A DNA stretch of 64,000 nt, taken from positions 124,001 through 188,000 of the forward strand of contig NZ_JAXLPB010000006.1 in the NCBI RefSeq assembly GCF_034321785.1. The letters run 5' to 3'. A program made the translations under genes and the position numbers. Below are positions 1 to 7,347 of the stretch, piece by piece (position 1 is the first letter of the stretch; every line of letters begins with the position of its first letter). The notes under the pieces are model-generated. The model searched no databases, had not been told where the DNA came from, and saw nothing but the letters and a program-made list of their open reading frames with translations. Origin of the DNA: Fulvimarina uroteuthidis (GTDB taxonomy: Bacteria > Pseudomonadota > Alphaproteobacteria > Rhizobiales > Rhizobiaceae).

Positions 1-1239
1 TTCTATCCGGCCGACTACGACCGAGCCGAACTAACGCTGGATGCAGCCTACGCTGCGGACCTGTCGAGCGATGCATCGCTCGTTATTAACGCAAATGGCC
101 GACAGGTGACCGCAATTCCGCTGAGATCGACTTTGAGCGGAACGATCGAAGATCAGACAATTAAAATCCCTCTCGGCTTCATGAAACCTGGCAAGAACAA
201 GATAACGTTCCAAGCTTCTCTCCTTAACATGGCGGACGTAGCCTGTGATCCGACTGTGATGGCGGATCTTCGTCCCCGCTTCGCCATTCGATCCACATCG
301 ACTTTACAGCTCCCAAAGGTTGCACAGATTGGCCACCTTCCCGATCTTGCACTCATAGCTAATGGATCGGCCTATAGTGAACCAAGGTCAGATCAACCGC
401 TCTCCCTTCTCGTGACGGATCGTTCCGCAGCTACGCTTGGCGGAGCCGCGACATTTATTGCTCGGATCGCACAAGCATCAAAGCAGATCAGACCGGTAAC
501 GCTTCAAACTGGCTTGCGGGACGATGGTCAGGCTGATGTCCTGGCGATTGGAACTTACGCAACACTCCCTAGTGAAGTTCTTCGCGCAACGGGTCTTGAG
601 GACGGAACCGCCTTTCAATCGTCGGTCTCGGAAATCGTTGATGATAAAGTGTCGCTCTCGAGCGGATCGAGGCTGTTAGAGCCGGTTAAAGCAACGTTTT
701 TTGCCAGCTTCGAACAGCCGATCAACCTCACCGAACGGCTCGATGAACTGAGGAACAGTATCTCTGCATTTTTCCAAGGTACGCGCTCGGCATTTGGAAG
801 GCTTCCGGGTCTGTCGTCTTTCCTCGAAACGAAAGGATTCGTCGCTTTGGGGAATATTCCGGACAAGGCCACAGCGTTAACCGTCATTTCTCAAGCAGCG
901 ACGCCCGGCCCAGTTCCAAGAACCTGGACTGTAGTTGCGGGACCGGATCAAAATTCTCTCTCTCAGGGTATTATCGAACTGACGGAACCGTCGAACTGGC
1001 AGCAGTTACAAGGTGCTGCGGTGGCCCTTGCTCCGGATGGTACGTTGGTGAGTTTTGCTGCCGAGGGAGAACGTCTCTTCGAAACCCAACCACGCTCCGT
1101 CAGCAATCTGCGTCTTGTTTTCGCAGGATGGCTATCGCGTCATCTCCTTGAATATCTTCTCGGTCTCTCTTTGATCGCGTTGCTACTCGGGCTGTCGACA
1201 CGGGCGCTAATTGGCCGGGTTGGAGCGAACACCAAATGA
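1..1239 (+). CDS. bcsB: Cellulose synthase regulatory subunit BcsB, C-terminal part (5' end outside window)
   Basis: The frame is open from base 1, so the gene starts left of the window and only about 412 C-terminal residues are seen. BcsB is the periplasmic, membrane-anchored partner of the cellulose synthase BcsA and guides the glucan chain out of the inner membrane. The visible part has the mixed beta-sheet character of the BcsB carbohydrate-binding/flavodoxin-like repeats and ends in one hydrophobic helix (LEYLLGLSLIALLLGLSTRA) followed by a basic tail, the expected C-terminal anchor. It overlaps the next gene, a GH8 cellulase, by 4 bp (ATGA), which fits a bcsA-bcsB-bcsZ operon. Identification rests on the anchor, the context and the general pattern. 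The family is fairly sure although overall identity in BcsB proteins is low. The DNA is more A+T-rich than the rest of the window. Confidence 0.85.
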   Translation, partial: FYPADYDRAELTLDAAYAADLSSDASLVINANGRQVTAIPLRSTLSGTIEDQTIKIPLGFMKPGKNKITFQASLLNMADVACDPTVMADLRPRFAIRSTSTLQLPKVAQIGHLPDLALIANGSAYSEPRSDQPLSLLVTDRSAATLGGAATFIARIAQASKQIRPVTLQTGLRDDGQADVLAIGTYATLPSEVLRATGLEDGTAFQSSVSEIVDDKVSLSSGSRLLEPVKATFFASFEQPINLTERLDELRNSISAFFQGTRSAFGRLPGLSSFLETKGFVALGNIPDKATALTVISQAATPGPVPRTWTVVAGPDQNSLSQGIIELTEPSNWQQLQGAAVALAPDGTLVSFAAEGERLFETQPRSVSNLRLVFAGWLSRHLLEYLLGLSLIALLLGLSTRALIGRVGANTK

Positions 1240-2369
1240 AGTTCGCCCTCCTGGTATTCACTATTCTCGTGATTTCGTCCGGCATGGCCTCGGGTCGTAA
1301 AACAGAAAGCCAATGGTCGGTCGAGGATCGCTGGATCCAATACGTCGCGAATCCCAAACCGGCACAAGTGGAGCACCCCAGCGAACGGAAGAACGATTTG
1401 ACGATAGGAGCATGGCAACTCTATCGCAGCATCTTCATGGCTGACGGTGGACGGATCGTTGATCGCGAGAACGGTGCGATAAGCCATAGCGAAGGACAGG
1501 GCTACGGAATGCTGATTGCTGCGACGCTCGGGGACCGTGAGGCCTTTGATCGTCTCTGGGATTGGACGGAGCGCGAACTTCTCGTCCGCGATGATAGTTT
1601 GGCCGCCTGGAAATGGGATCCGAGCGCCGATCCTCATGTGAGCGACATGAACAATGCGACGGACGGTGACCTGCTGATCGCCTGGGCTCTCCTGCGAGCC
1701 TACAAAAAATGGAACGTTCGCGATTATCTCCGGGAAGCCGAAGCCATTGTCGATGATATCGTTTCAAAGGCGACGATAGTGACACCGTATGGCTCCGTCC
1801 TCCTTCCCGGAACCAAAGGCTTTTCCGGCAAGGATCGGCCCGACGGCCCCGTCGTCAATCTTTCCTACTGGGTGTTCCCGGCTATCGAGGAGCTCGCGGC
1901 ACAGATGCCGGTCCTCGCGAAGTCTAATCTTGGCGAGAGCGGGATGAGACTGCTGCGTGATGTCATTGTTTCAGGCAAGACACTGCCGAGCGAGTGGACG
2001 GCTCTGGGCGGCGACGACCCCGTTTCGGCGGATGGGTTCGAGCCTGTGTTCGGCTACAACGCGCTTCGGATTCCCCTTTACGTTGCCTGGAGCCAAAAGC
2101 CTGACCCTCAGCTCCTTGAAGCGCTTGCCACCGCCTGGAGCGGTGGAGGCGAAGCCGGTCTCGACATAATCGATGTCAAAACACGGACCGCCGTAGAACC
2201 GATAAGGGGCCGCGGATACGGCGCGATCCATGAGTTGACGCTTTGCAGTCTCGGCCATCACACGAATCTCACGTCTACGGAAACCTTCGAACCTTCGACT
2301 TACTATTCCAGCACTCTACAGCTTCTTACCCTGATTGCGTTTTCAGAGAGGTATTCCCAATGCCCATGA
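1236..2369 (+). CDS. bcsZ: Endo-1,4-beta-glucanase BcsZ (GH8)
   Basis: A periplasmic cellulase of glycoside hydrolase family 8 that trims or edits nascent cellulose during export. The 377-residue product starts with a signal peptide (roughly residues 1-19) and has the GH8 signatures SEGQGYGM (Glu86, the expected proton donor) and NNATDGDLLIAWAL (Asp143/Asp145 region, expected to hold the catalytic base). Its length is normal for BcsZ. The ATG overlaps the bcsB stop by 4 bp, so the two are probably translationally coupled, and its own end overlaps the next gene by 10 bp. The order bcsB-bcsZ-TPR protein without a bcsC porin matches the type of cellulose operon found in rhizobia and Agrobacterium (celABC). 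Confidence 0.95.
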   Translation: MKFALLVFTILVISSGMASGRKTESQWSVEDRWIQYVANPKPAQVEHPSERKNDLTIGAWQLYRSIFMADGGRIVDRENGAISHSEGQGYGMLIAATLGDREAFDRLWDWTERELLVRDDSLAAWKWDPSADPHVSDMNNATDGDLLIAWALLRAYKKWNVRDYLREAEAIVDDIVSKATIVTPYGSVLLPGTKGFSGKDRPDGPVVNLSYWVFPAIEELAAQMPVLAKSNLGESGMRLLRDVIVSGKTLPSEWTALGGDDPVSADGFEPVFGYNALRIPLYVAWSQKPDPQLLEALATAWSGGGEAGLDIIDVKTRTAVEPIRGRGYGAIHELTLCSLGHHTNLTSTETFEPSTYYSSTLQLLTLIAFSERYSQCP

Positions 2370-4411
2370 TCCGTTCCCGTGCGCTTCTCATAGCCACTTT
2401 TCTCTCAACGTCGTTTCTGGTCGTCACTCCTGTCGGATTTGCCCAGGCAACCGCCGATCCTTTCGCCAAAGTCCCTATTCCGCTTGTTCCCCAGAGTTCA
2501 GAAACGACCGTCGGGCTTTCAGATCAGGCTCGAACGACCCTCAACGAATTCTATCCTGCGCAGACCCGCGGCGCGTCGTCATCGTTTGCGCCAAGTGCTC
2601 AGCCGGTAGGCGCGACATCCAATGCAGCACCAGCGGAAGCCAGCTCAAGCAACCCGTTCGTCCCCGTAGTTCAGGCTGTGCAGACACCACAACGCTCTGG
2701 ACCGACGAAGCCATTCGAAATGGATCTAGGTACCGGGCCGAAGGACGCGACAAAATTCGACACGAACATCATCGACGAGACGGCGCTGCGTTACTATGCC
2801 GATCAACGCAATTTGGAGCGTGTCGGGGCGGAGATTCGACGCCTGAAGACGTTGCATCCCCAGTGGGCGCCGCCGTCGGATCTGTTTGCGCCGCGAAGCA
2901 CCGTCGACGAACAGCCGGTATGGGATCTCTTTGGTGCTGGCCAATATCTCGAGGCGCGCCAAAAGATTGAAAATCTCCAGAACGCGGACCCAAACTATCG
3001 TCCTTCGACCGACCTTCTGGCTAAACTTACAGAAGGCGAGGCGCGGGCAGCAATCCAAGCGAATTCGGATCGAAGCAATTGGTCCGGAACGATCGCGGTC
3101 GCCCGGGATCATTCTAATCTTCTCGTTTGTGAACATATGGATACGCTTTGGCGGGTCGGCGAGGCGTTTGCGCGTACCGACGATTATGCGAACGCTTTCG
3201 ACCTTTACAGATATATACTCGTGAACTGCGAAGACCGCGGGGAGCGGCGTGCAACCCTCGAAAAGGCATCTGCGCTGCTTCCTCAGAAAGGTGTCGACGC
3301 TTTGTTGGCACTTGGTGATACGCAACCGGACGGAATGAACGAATTTGATGGGCTTCAGTTCGCGAAAGTAAGATCGGCTATCGCGGAGGCAATTTCGAAC
3401 CCCATAATACCTGATTTAAAGATAGATCCCGCCGAACTCAATCGCTTTCAAGAGTTCGCAAAAGGTCAGCCGGACGGTGACGACGCCGCAATTATCGGCT
3501 GGTATAATTATTCACGAGGAGAATACCAGGCCGCCAGCGAATGGTTCGAGGAAGCATTTCAGGCCGGCGCCGACGACAAAGCAATCGAGGGTTACATTCT
3601 TTCGCTGCGTAATCTCGACGATCTCGACAATGCAGAGATGATCGCACTACGATACCGCGATCGTTCTCCAGAATTTGGCAAGATCTACATCGAGATCGTA
3701 GCAGATCGGATCAACGGACTCGAAGACGACGAGACATTGGATCGTGGCGATCTAGACAGCTTTACGAAGGTCGTCGATGACAGCAAGTCCGCTTTGGGCG
3801 CCCAGACGCTTGGATGGTATTTCATCGCCCGCGATGAGATCACAGATGCTGGAGAATGGTTCAAAAAGTCCGTCTCTTGGGAGCCTAGCGAGGAAGGAGT
3901 TGTCGGCCTTGCCGTTGTTGCGAGCCGCGAAAAGGACAACTCGGCGCTGTCTGCTATTAAAACCGAATACGGCGACCGGTATGCCGCTCTCTCCGATTTC
4001 AAAGAATATCGCCCGGTTGTACACCAGGCTGCCGTGAGATCTACGCGCTCTGATAAGAAACGGTTGAATGTAACGGAATCGAAACCTGTACGGGTGCGCT
4101 CTACCGGGGGGGGCGCAGACAAATTGATGGTTGATGCCAAAAGTCAGTTCGACGCGGGCAACTATCAGGCAGCTCTGAACGCCCTTGATAAACGCGAGGC
4201 GCGTGGCGGCAAGACTTACGGCGGGGAGATTCTAAGAGGCTGGGCCAATTTCAAGCTGAACCGGTTGAGCGAAGCCGAACGCATATTTCGAGCACAGGAC
4301 AGCCAGCGCTCCACCAAGGATACACGCTTCGGTATCGGAGCCGTGCAAAACACAAAGTATAATATGTGGCCTGATCAGACGAATGATTGTAAAGTCAGAT
4401 GGAAGTGCTAA
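2360..4411 (+). CDS. Periplasmic TPR-repeat protein of the cellulose operon (BcsK-like)
   Basis: A 683-residue exported repeat protein. The ATG at 2360 is chosen because it opens a good signal peptide (cleavage after about residue 28, FAQA) and has a purine-rich stretch (agagag) just upstream; the reading frame itself extends further 5' without a plausible start. After a Ser/Ala/Pro-rich linker (about residues 30-130) come helical TPR-like units, for example WRVGEAFARTDDYANAFDLY, GWYNYSRGEYQAASEWFEEA and AKSQFDAGNYQAALNALDKR. Rhizobial cellulose operons that lack BcsC carry a TPR protein at this place (called BcsK in comparative surveys), proposed to act as a periplasmic scaffold. The last 25 residues after a TPR helix are unusual (many N, Y, W, C, K), so the C-terminus may be truncated or frameshifted. 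The name is by position and architecture only. Confidence 0.75.
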   Translation: MPMIRSRALLIATFLSTSFLVVTPVGFAQATADPFAKVPIPLVPQSSETTVGLSDQARTTLNEFYPAQTRGASSSFAPSAQPVGATSNAAPAEASSSNPFVPVVQAVQTPQRSGPTKPFEMDLGTGPKDATKFDTNIIDETALRYYADQRNLERVGAEIRRLKTLHPQWAPPSDLFAPRSTVDEQPVWDLFGAGQYLEARQKIENLQNADPNYRPSTDLLAKLTEGEARAAIQANSDRSNWSGTIAVARDHSNLLVCEHMDTLWRVGEAFARTDDYANAFDLYRYILVNCEDRGERRATLEKASALLPQKGVDALLALGDTQPDGMNEFDGLQFAKVRSAIAEAISNPIIPDLKIDPAELNRFQEFAKGQPDGDDAAIIGWYNYSRGEYQAASEWFEEAFQAGADDKAIEGYILSLRNLDDLDNAEMIALRYRDRSPEFGKIYIEIVADRINGLEDDETLDRGDLDSFTKVVDDSKSALGAQTLGWYFIARDEITDAGEWFKKSVSWEPSEEGVVGLAVVASREKDNSALSAIKTEYGDRYAALSDFKEYRPVVHQAAVRSTRSDKKRLNVTESKPVRVRSTGGGADKLMVDAKSQFDAGNYQAALNALDKREARGGKTYGGEILRGWANFKLNRLSEAERIFRAQDSQRSTKDTRFGIGAVQNTKYNMWPDQTNDCKVRWKC

Positions 4412-4468
4412 AGCCGTTTCCAAATAAAAACTATGTAATTGCTTCGGACGAACTCGAAAGAAGATATT

Positions 4469-5371
4469 ATGCGAACGATCCGCAAGGCTGTTTTCCCTGT
4501 AGCTGGTCTTGGAACACGCTTTCTTCCAGCCACGAAATCCGTGCCAAAAGAGATGCTGACCATCGTTGACCGTCCGGTCATTCAGTATGTCGTTGATGAA
4601 GCCTGGGACGCCGGCATCGAACATCTGATCTTCGTAACCGGCCGCAACAAGGGCGTCATCGAAGACTATTTCGACGTTCAGACCGAACTGGTCGATACAC
4701 TCGTAAGCCGGGGGAAAACCGAGCAGTTGACTGTCCTTTCGGCGCTGCAGCCAAAACCCGGAATGGCAAGCTTTACACGCCAGCAAGCTCCTCTCGGTCT
4801 GGGACATGCAGTCTGGTGCGCCCGAGAACTGGTCGGCGACGAGCCGTTCGCGGTTCTTCTTCCCGACATGGTTATGAAGGCACAGAAGGGGTGTCTTGCA
4901 TCGATGGTGGAGTTCTACAACGTCGCCGGCGGTAACATCCTATCCGTCGACGTATGTGATCCGAACGAGACTGATCGATATGGCATCGTTGGCAAAGGTC
5001 AGGATATGGGAAAGGGCTTTCGAGTGACAGACATGGTCGAGAAACCTAAACCTGCTACCGCGCCGTCGAACTATTCGATTTCCGGACGTTACATCCTTCA
5101 GCCGGAAATTTTCAATGTGCTCGAAACCCAGGAACGAGGAATGGGCGGAGAGATTCAGCTTACCGATGCAATGCGAACGCTTGCAATGGATCAAGCATTC
5201 GCTGCGTTGCCCTTTGACGGCACAACGTTTGACTGTGGTTCAAAAGAGGGCTTCATCGAAGCAAATGTTGCGTTCGCCTTGGACAGATCGGATGTTTGCG
5301 ATACGGTTGGACGATCGATAGCTCGGATGCTGCGTCAAACTCATAATGATACGTTAGTTAAGGTTGCATGA
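4469..5371 (+). CDS. galU: UTP--glucose-1-phosphate uridylyltransferase
   Basis: Makes UDP-glucose, the direct substrate of cellulose synthase, from UTP and glucose 1-phosphate. The 300-residue product starts with the nucleotidyltransferase signature GLGTRFLPATKSVPKEM (residues 9-25), followed by IVDRPVIQYVVDEA, which is diagnostic for GalU. Later come FAVLLPDM and FDCGSKEGFIEANVAFAL near the C-terminus. The ATG at 4469 is preferred over an in-frame start at 4439 because it has a gaaagaag ribosome-binding site and gives the normal family length. It lies 57 bp after the cellulose TPR gene on the same strand and shares its A+T-rich composition, so it probably travelled with that cluster to supply UDP-glucose. 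It may not be the only galU in the genome. Confidence 0.96.
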   Translation: MRTIRKAVFPVAGLGTRFLPATKSVPKEMLTIVDRPVIQYVVDEAWDAGIEHLIFVTGRNKGVIEDYFDVQTELVDTLVSRGKTEQLTVLSALQPKPGMASFTRQQAPLGLGHAVWCARELVGDEPFAVLLPDMVMKAQKGCLASMVEFYNVAGGNILSVDVCDPNETDRYGIVGKGQDMGKGFRVTDMVEKPKPATAPSNYSISGRYILQPEIFNVLETQERGMGGEIQLTDAMRTLAMDQAFAALPFDGTTFDCGSKEGFIEANVAFALDRSDVCDTVGRSIARMLRQTHNDTLVKVA

Positions 5372-5503
5372 GCCGAAAGATGGGTTTTGCAGTTAAATTT
5401 ATGTGAGTATGCGGAAACAAGTTTTTTGTTTGGGCAAGCGCAGCCAAAGCGCGATGACGAAAATACCCAAGAAAATCAAGGTGCTAAAGGATGTTCTTTC
5501 GCA

Positions 5504-5547
5504 TCATAATCCGCGTGTCGGGGGTTCAAGTCCCTCTCCCGCTACCA
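5504..5547 (+). other. 3' half of a tRNA-Met(CAT): putative attR site of a genomic island
   Basis: The 44 bases read as the 3' half of an elongator tRNA: anticodon loop with CAT, the 3' anticodon strand TCCGC, variable loop GTGTC, T-stem/loop GGGGGTTCAAGTCCCTC, acceptor strand TCCCGCT, discriminator A and CCA. No matching 5' half (which would need GCGGA before the anticodon and AGCGGGA at the 5' end) lies upstream, so this is not a functional tRNA gene. A tRNA 3' end without its 5' part is the usual product of tyrosine-recombinase integration into a tRNA gene. In this orientation the intact tRNA and the island should lie to the left, which is where the A+T-rich cellulose genes are. The structure is seen; the attachment-site role is inferred. 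Confidence 0.8.
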
Positions 5548-5580
5548 ATCTTTTCAAGCGCTTAGCGGAAATACAGCCCT

Positions 5581-5666
5581 ATTTCATGTCGCGGCCGTGT
5601 CGCAAGCGTTTCCCTTGATTTACAGGGGTTTCCATTCAGCATCGGCAAATCCGTGCGACATGAAAT
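5581..5666. repeat. 12-bp perfect inverted repeat next to the tRNA fragment
   Basis: ATTTCATGTCGC at 5581-5592 is exactly inverted as GCGACATGAAAT at 5655-5666, with a further partial copy GCGACATG directly after it (5667-5674). The repeat starts 34 bp beyond the tRNA fragment. Short inverted or direct repeats beside an att core are typical of recombinase arm or core-type binding sites, so this may be a leftover of an attachment region. It could also be a simple hairpin. Nothing here codes for protein. Confidence 0.5.
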
Positions 5667-5935
5667 GCGACATGGCGCATGGCTGTGGCGCGGCGCGAAA
5701 CTTCGAACAGATCGGCGTTGCACTCCGGACTGATTTTTCCCGAAACACGTTAGCGGTCGGCTTATCGCTCGCCTGACCCAACGCCCCAGTCCTGAAATGA
5801 TCCGCTCACCGAAGCGGCCAACGCTTCCCCGATTGATCGAATAAGGTGGCTCTCAGTCGGTGTCACGGCGAGGGCATCGTGAGGATCGCGGCGACCGCAG
5901 TTTGTTCGCTTTGCGTTCTCGTGTGAAGCTGCGGC

Positions 5936-6205
5936 ATGGTTCGAACGATTCGAAATTTCGCAGAGGCGCTTCGGCGCGGATTTGGTATCCGGATACATTG
6001 CGTTTGCGGCAAGCGCGTCGTGTATCGGTGCTCGGATCTGAGGGAAGCGATTCCGCCGACAGCGGACGTGGAGGTTCTAAGCTTCCGATGCTCATGGTGC
6101 GGAGCGAAGCCCGCCTATGTCCGCTATACCTCTCTGGACGATCTCGATCGAGAAAGCATCGCGCAATGGCGACCTCGTCCCCGCCGGCGGAAGACAATAT
6201 TCTGA
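5936..6205 (+). CDS. Small Cys-rich protein, probable zinc-ribbon (unknown function)
   Basis: An 89-residue protein that I cannot name. It holds the cysteine pairs CVCGK (residues about 22-26) and CSWCGAKP (about 51-58) plus one more Cys in RCSDL, a pattern suggesting a bound zinc. It ends in a basic tail (WRPRPRRRKTIF). The middle part VRYTSLDDLDRE after the second CxxC gives it the look of small rhizobial and sphingomonad zinc-ribbon proteins. The ATG at 5936 follows a weak purine stretch (tgaag). The next gene, a YedK-type protein, starts 47 bp downstream on the same strand and may be cotranscribed. Confidence 0.6.
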   Translation: MVRTIRNFAEALRRGFGIRIHCVCGKRVVYRCSDLREAIPPTADVEVLSFRCSWCGAKPAYVRYTSLDDLDRESIAQWRPRPRRRKTIF

Positions 6206-6252
6206 TGTCCGCTAGATCCGAAGAGGGGGCATGAGAACGGCGGTTATTCCAC

Positions 6253-6921
6253 ATGTGCAATCTGTATTCGATCACCAAAGGGCAGGCCGCCATTCGCGCG
6301 TTCACGCGGGCTATCGAGGATCGCGCTGGAAATCTTCAGTCGCTTCCCGGCGTCTTTCCCGACACCATGGCGCCCATCGTGAGGCAGGCCGAGGGCAAGC
6401 GAACACTGAGTTTGGCGCGATGGGGGATGCCATCGCCCGGCTTCGTTCTGAAGGGCCGGAAGACAGATCCCGGCGTCACGAATGTTCGAAACGTGAAAAG
6501 CCCGCACTGGCGGCGTTGGCTTGGGGTGGAGCATCGTTGCGTGGTGCCGTTCACATCGTTTTCCGAATACGAAACGCAACGGGACGGCAAGAAGGCTCCG
6601 GTGTGGTTCGCCGCGAGCGAAGAACGCCCCCTCATGGCGTTCGCGGGGATCTGGACGAACTGGACCAGCGTTCGCAAGGTCAAGGAAGGCGAGATCAACG
6701 CGGATCTGTTCGGGTTCTTGACGACGGATGCCAATGCCGTCGTGAAGCCCATTCATCCCAAGGCAATGCCGGTGATCCTGCGAACGCCGGACGAAATCGA
6801 CGTGTGGATGAACGCGGATTGGTCCGAGGCGGGCGACTTGCAGAAACCTCTTCCGGACGATCAGCTTATGATCGTCGCACGCGGCCCCAAGGAAGATGGA
6901 ACGCGCACCGAACATATGTAG
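6253..6921 (+). CDS. yedK: SOS-response-associated peptidase (SRAP/HMCES), YedK-type
   Basis: A protein that caps abasic sites in single-stranded DNA by forming a thiazolidine DNA-protein crosslink through its N-terminal cysteine. The 222-residue product begins MCN, so Cys2 becomes the N-terminal residue after Met removal, as the mechanism requires. Other family marks are ARWGMPSPG, TNVRNVKSP (the conserved Asn), CVVPFTSFSEYE (the conserved Glu region), FLTTDAN and IHPKAMPVIL (the active-site His). Its length is normal. In bacteria such genes are often SOS-linked or sit in mobile DNA; I did not see a clear LexA box upstream. A small zinc-ribbon gene precedes it. Confidence 0.93.
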   Translation: MCNLYSITKGQAAIRAFTRAIEDRAGNLQSLPGVFPDTMAPIVRQAEGKRTLSLARWGMPSPGFVLKGRKTDPGVTNVRNVKSPHWRRWLGVEHRCVVPFTSFSEYETQRDGKKAPVWFAASEERPLMAFAGIWTNWTSVRKVKEGEINADLFGFLTTDANAVVKPIHPKAMPVILRTPDEIDVWMNADWSEAGDLQKPLPDDQLMIVARGPKEDGTRTEHM

Positions 6922-7347
6922 GGAACAGCCTTGTTTCTTCGGACGCTGTGGCGATCGGAGTTCGAACGGAGATGAGGACGCCGAATAGTGCGTCTACAAC
7001 AAGCAGCCTTGGTGCTTGTGCGTGAGAATTCGGGCTGAGCCACCGACAGTCCGAGAAAGGTCTGCGTCGACGCCACGGGTGGCATACGGCCCTATTCTGC
7101 TTCGCTCGGACATGTGCTTCGGCTTGTGCGCGTCGATGATTGACACGTCAGACAATCGACCGGTCTCAGTCGGCGAATGCACGCCCGGCGTACTCTTGCG
7201 ATCCTTCAAATCCCGCATCGCCACCGAGCGTCAACTGCGCCACACCGGTCGATTCTTCCATCTCAGCAGCAGTCGGCGTTGGGAAAATTATTAAGGACGA
7301 AGCTCCTATAAAGGACCGCTTACGCTAAGGTCCGAGGGAGATGGTTG
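6922..7347. other. Intergenic, no gene seen
   Basis: Both strands carry only short reading frames without family features. No hairpin-plus-T-run terminator was seen after yedK. The last 20 bases hold the ribosome-binding site gagggag for the following gene. Confidence 0.5.

Larger units (their letters stand above)
5372..5935. other. Island boundary region, no protein gene
   Basis: Between galU and the small Cys-rich gene there is no convincing reading frame. The stretch holds a weak A/T hairpin just after galU (about 5415-5431), the tRNA-Met 3' half at 5504-5547 and the inverted repeat at 5581-5666, listed separately. From about 5670 the G+C content rises to the level of the rest of the window. 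I saw no integrase gene here. Confidence 0.6.

Noticed and set aside
5504..5547. A functional tRNA gene
   Set aside because: Only the 3' half is present; the bases upstream do not form the D-arm or pair with the acceptor and anticodon strands.
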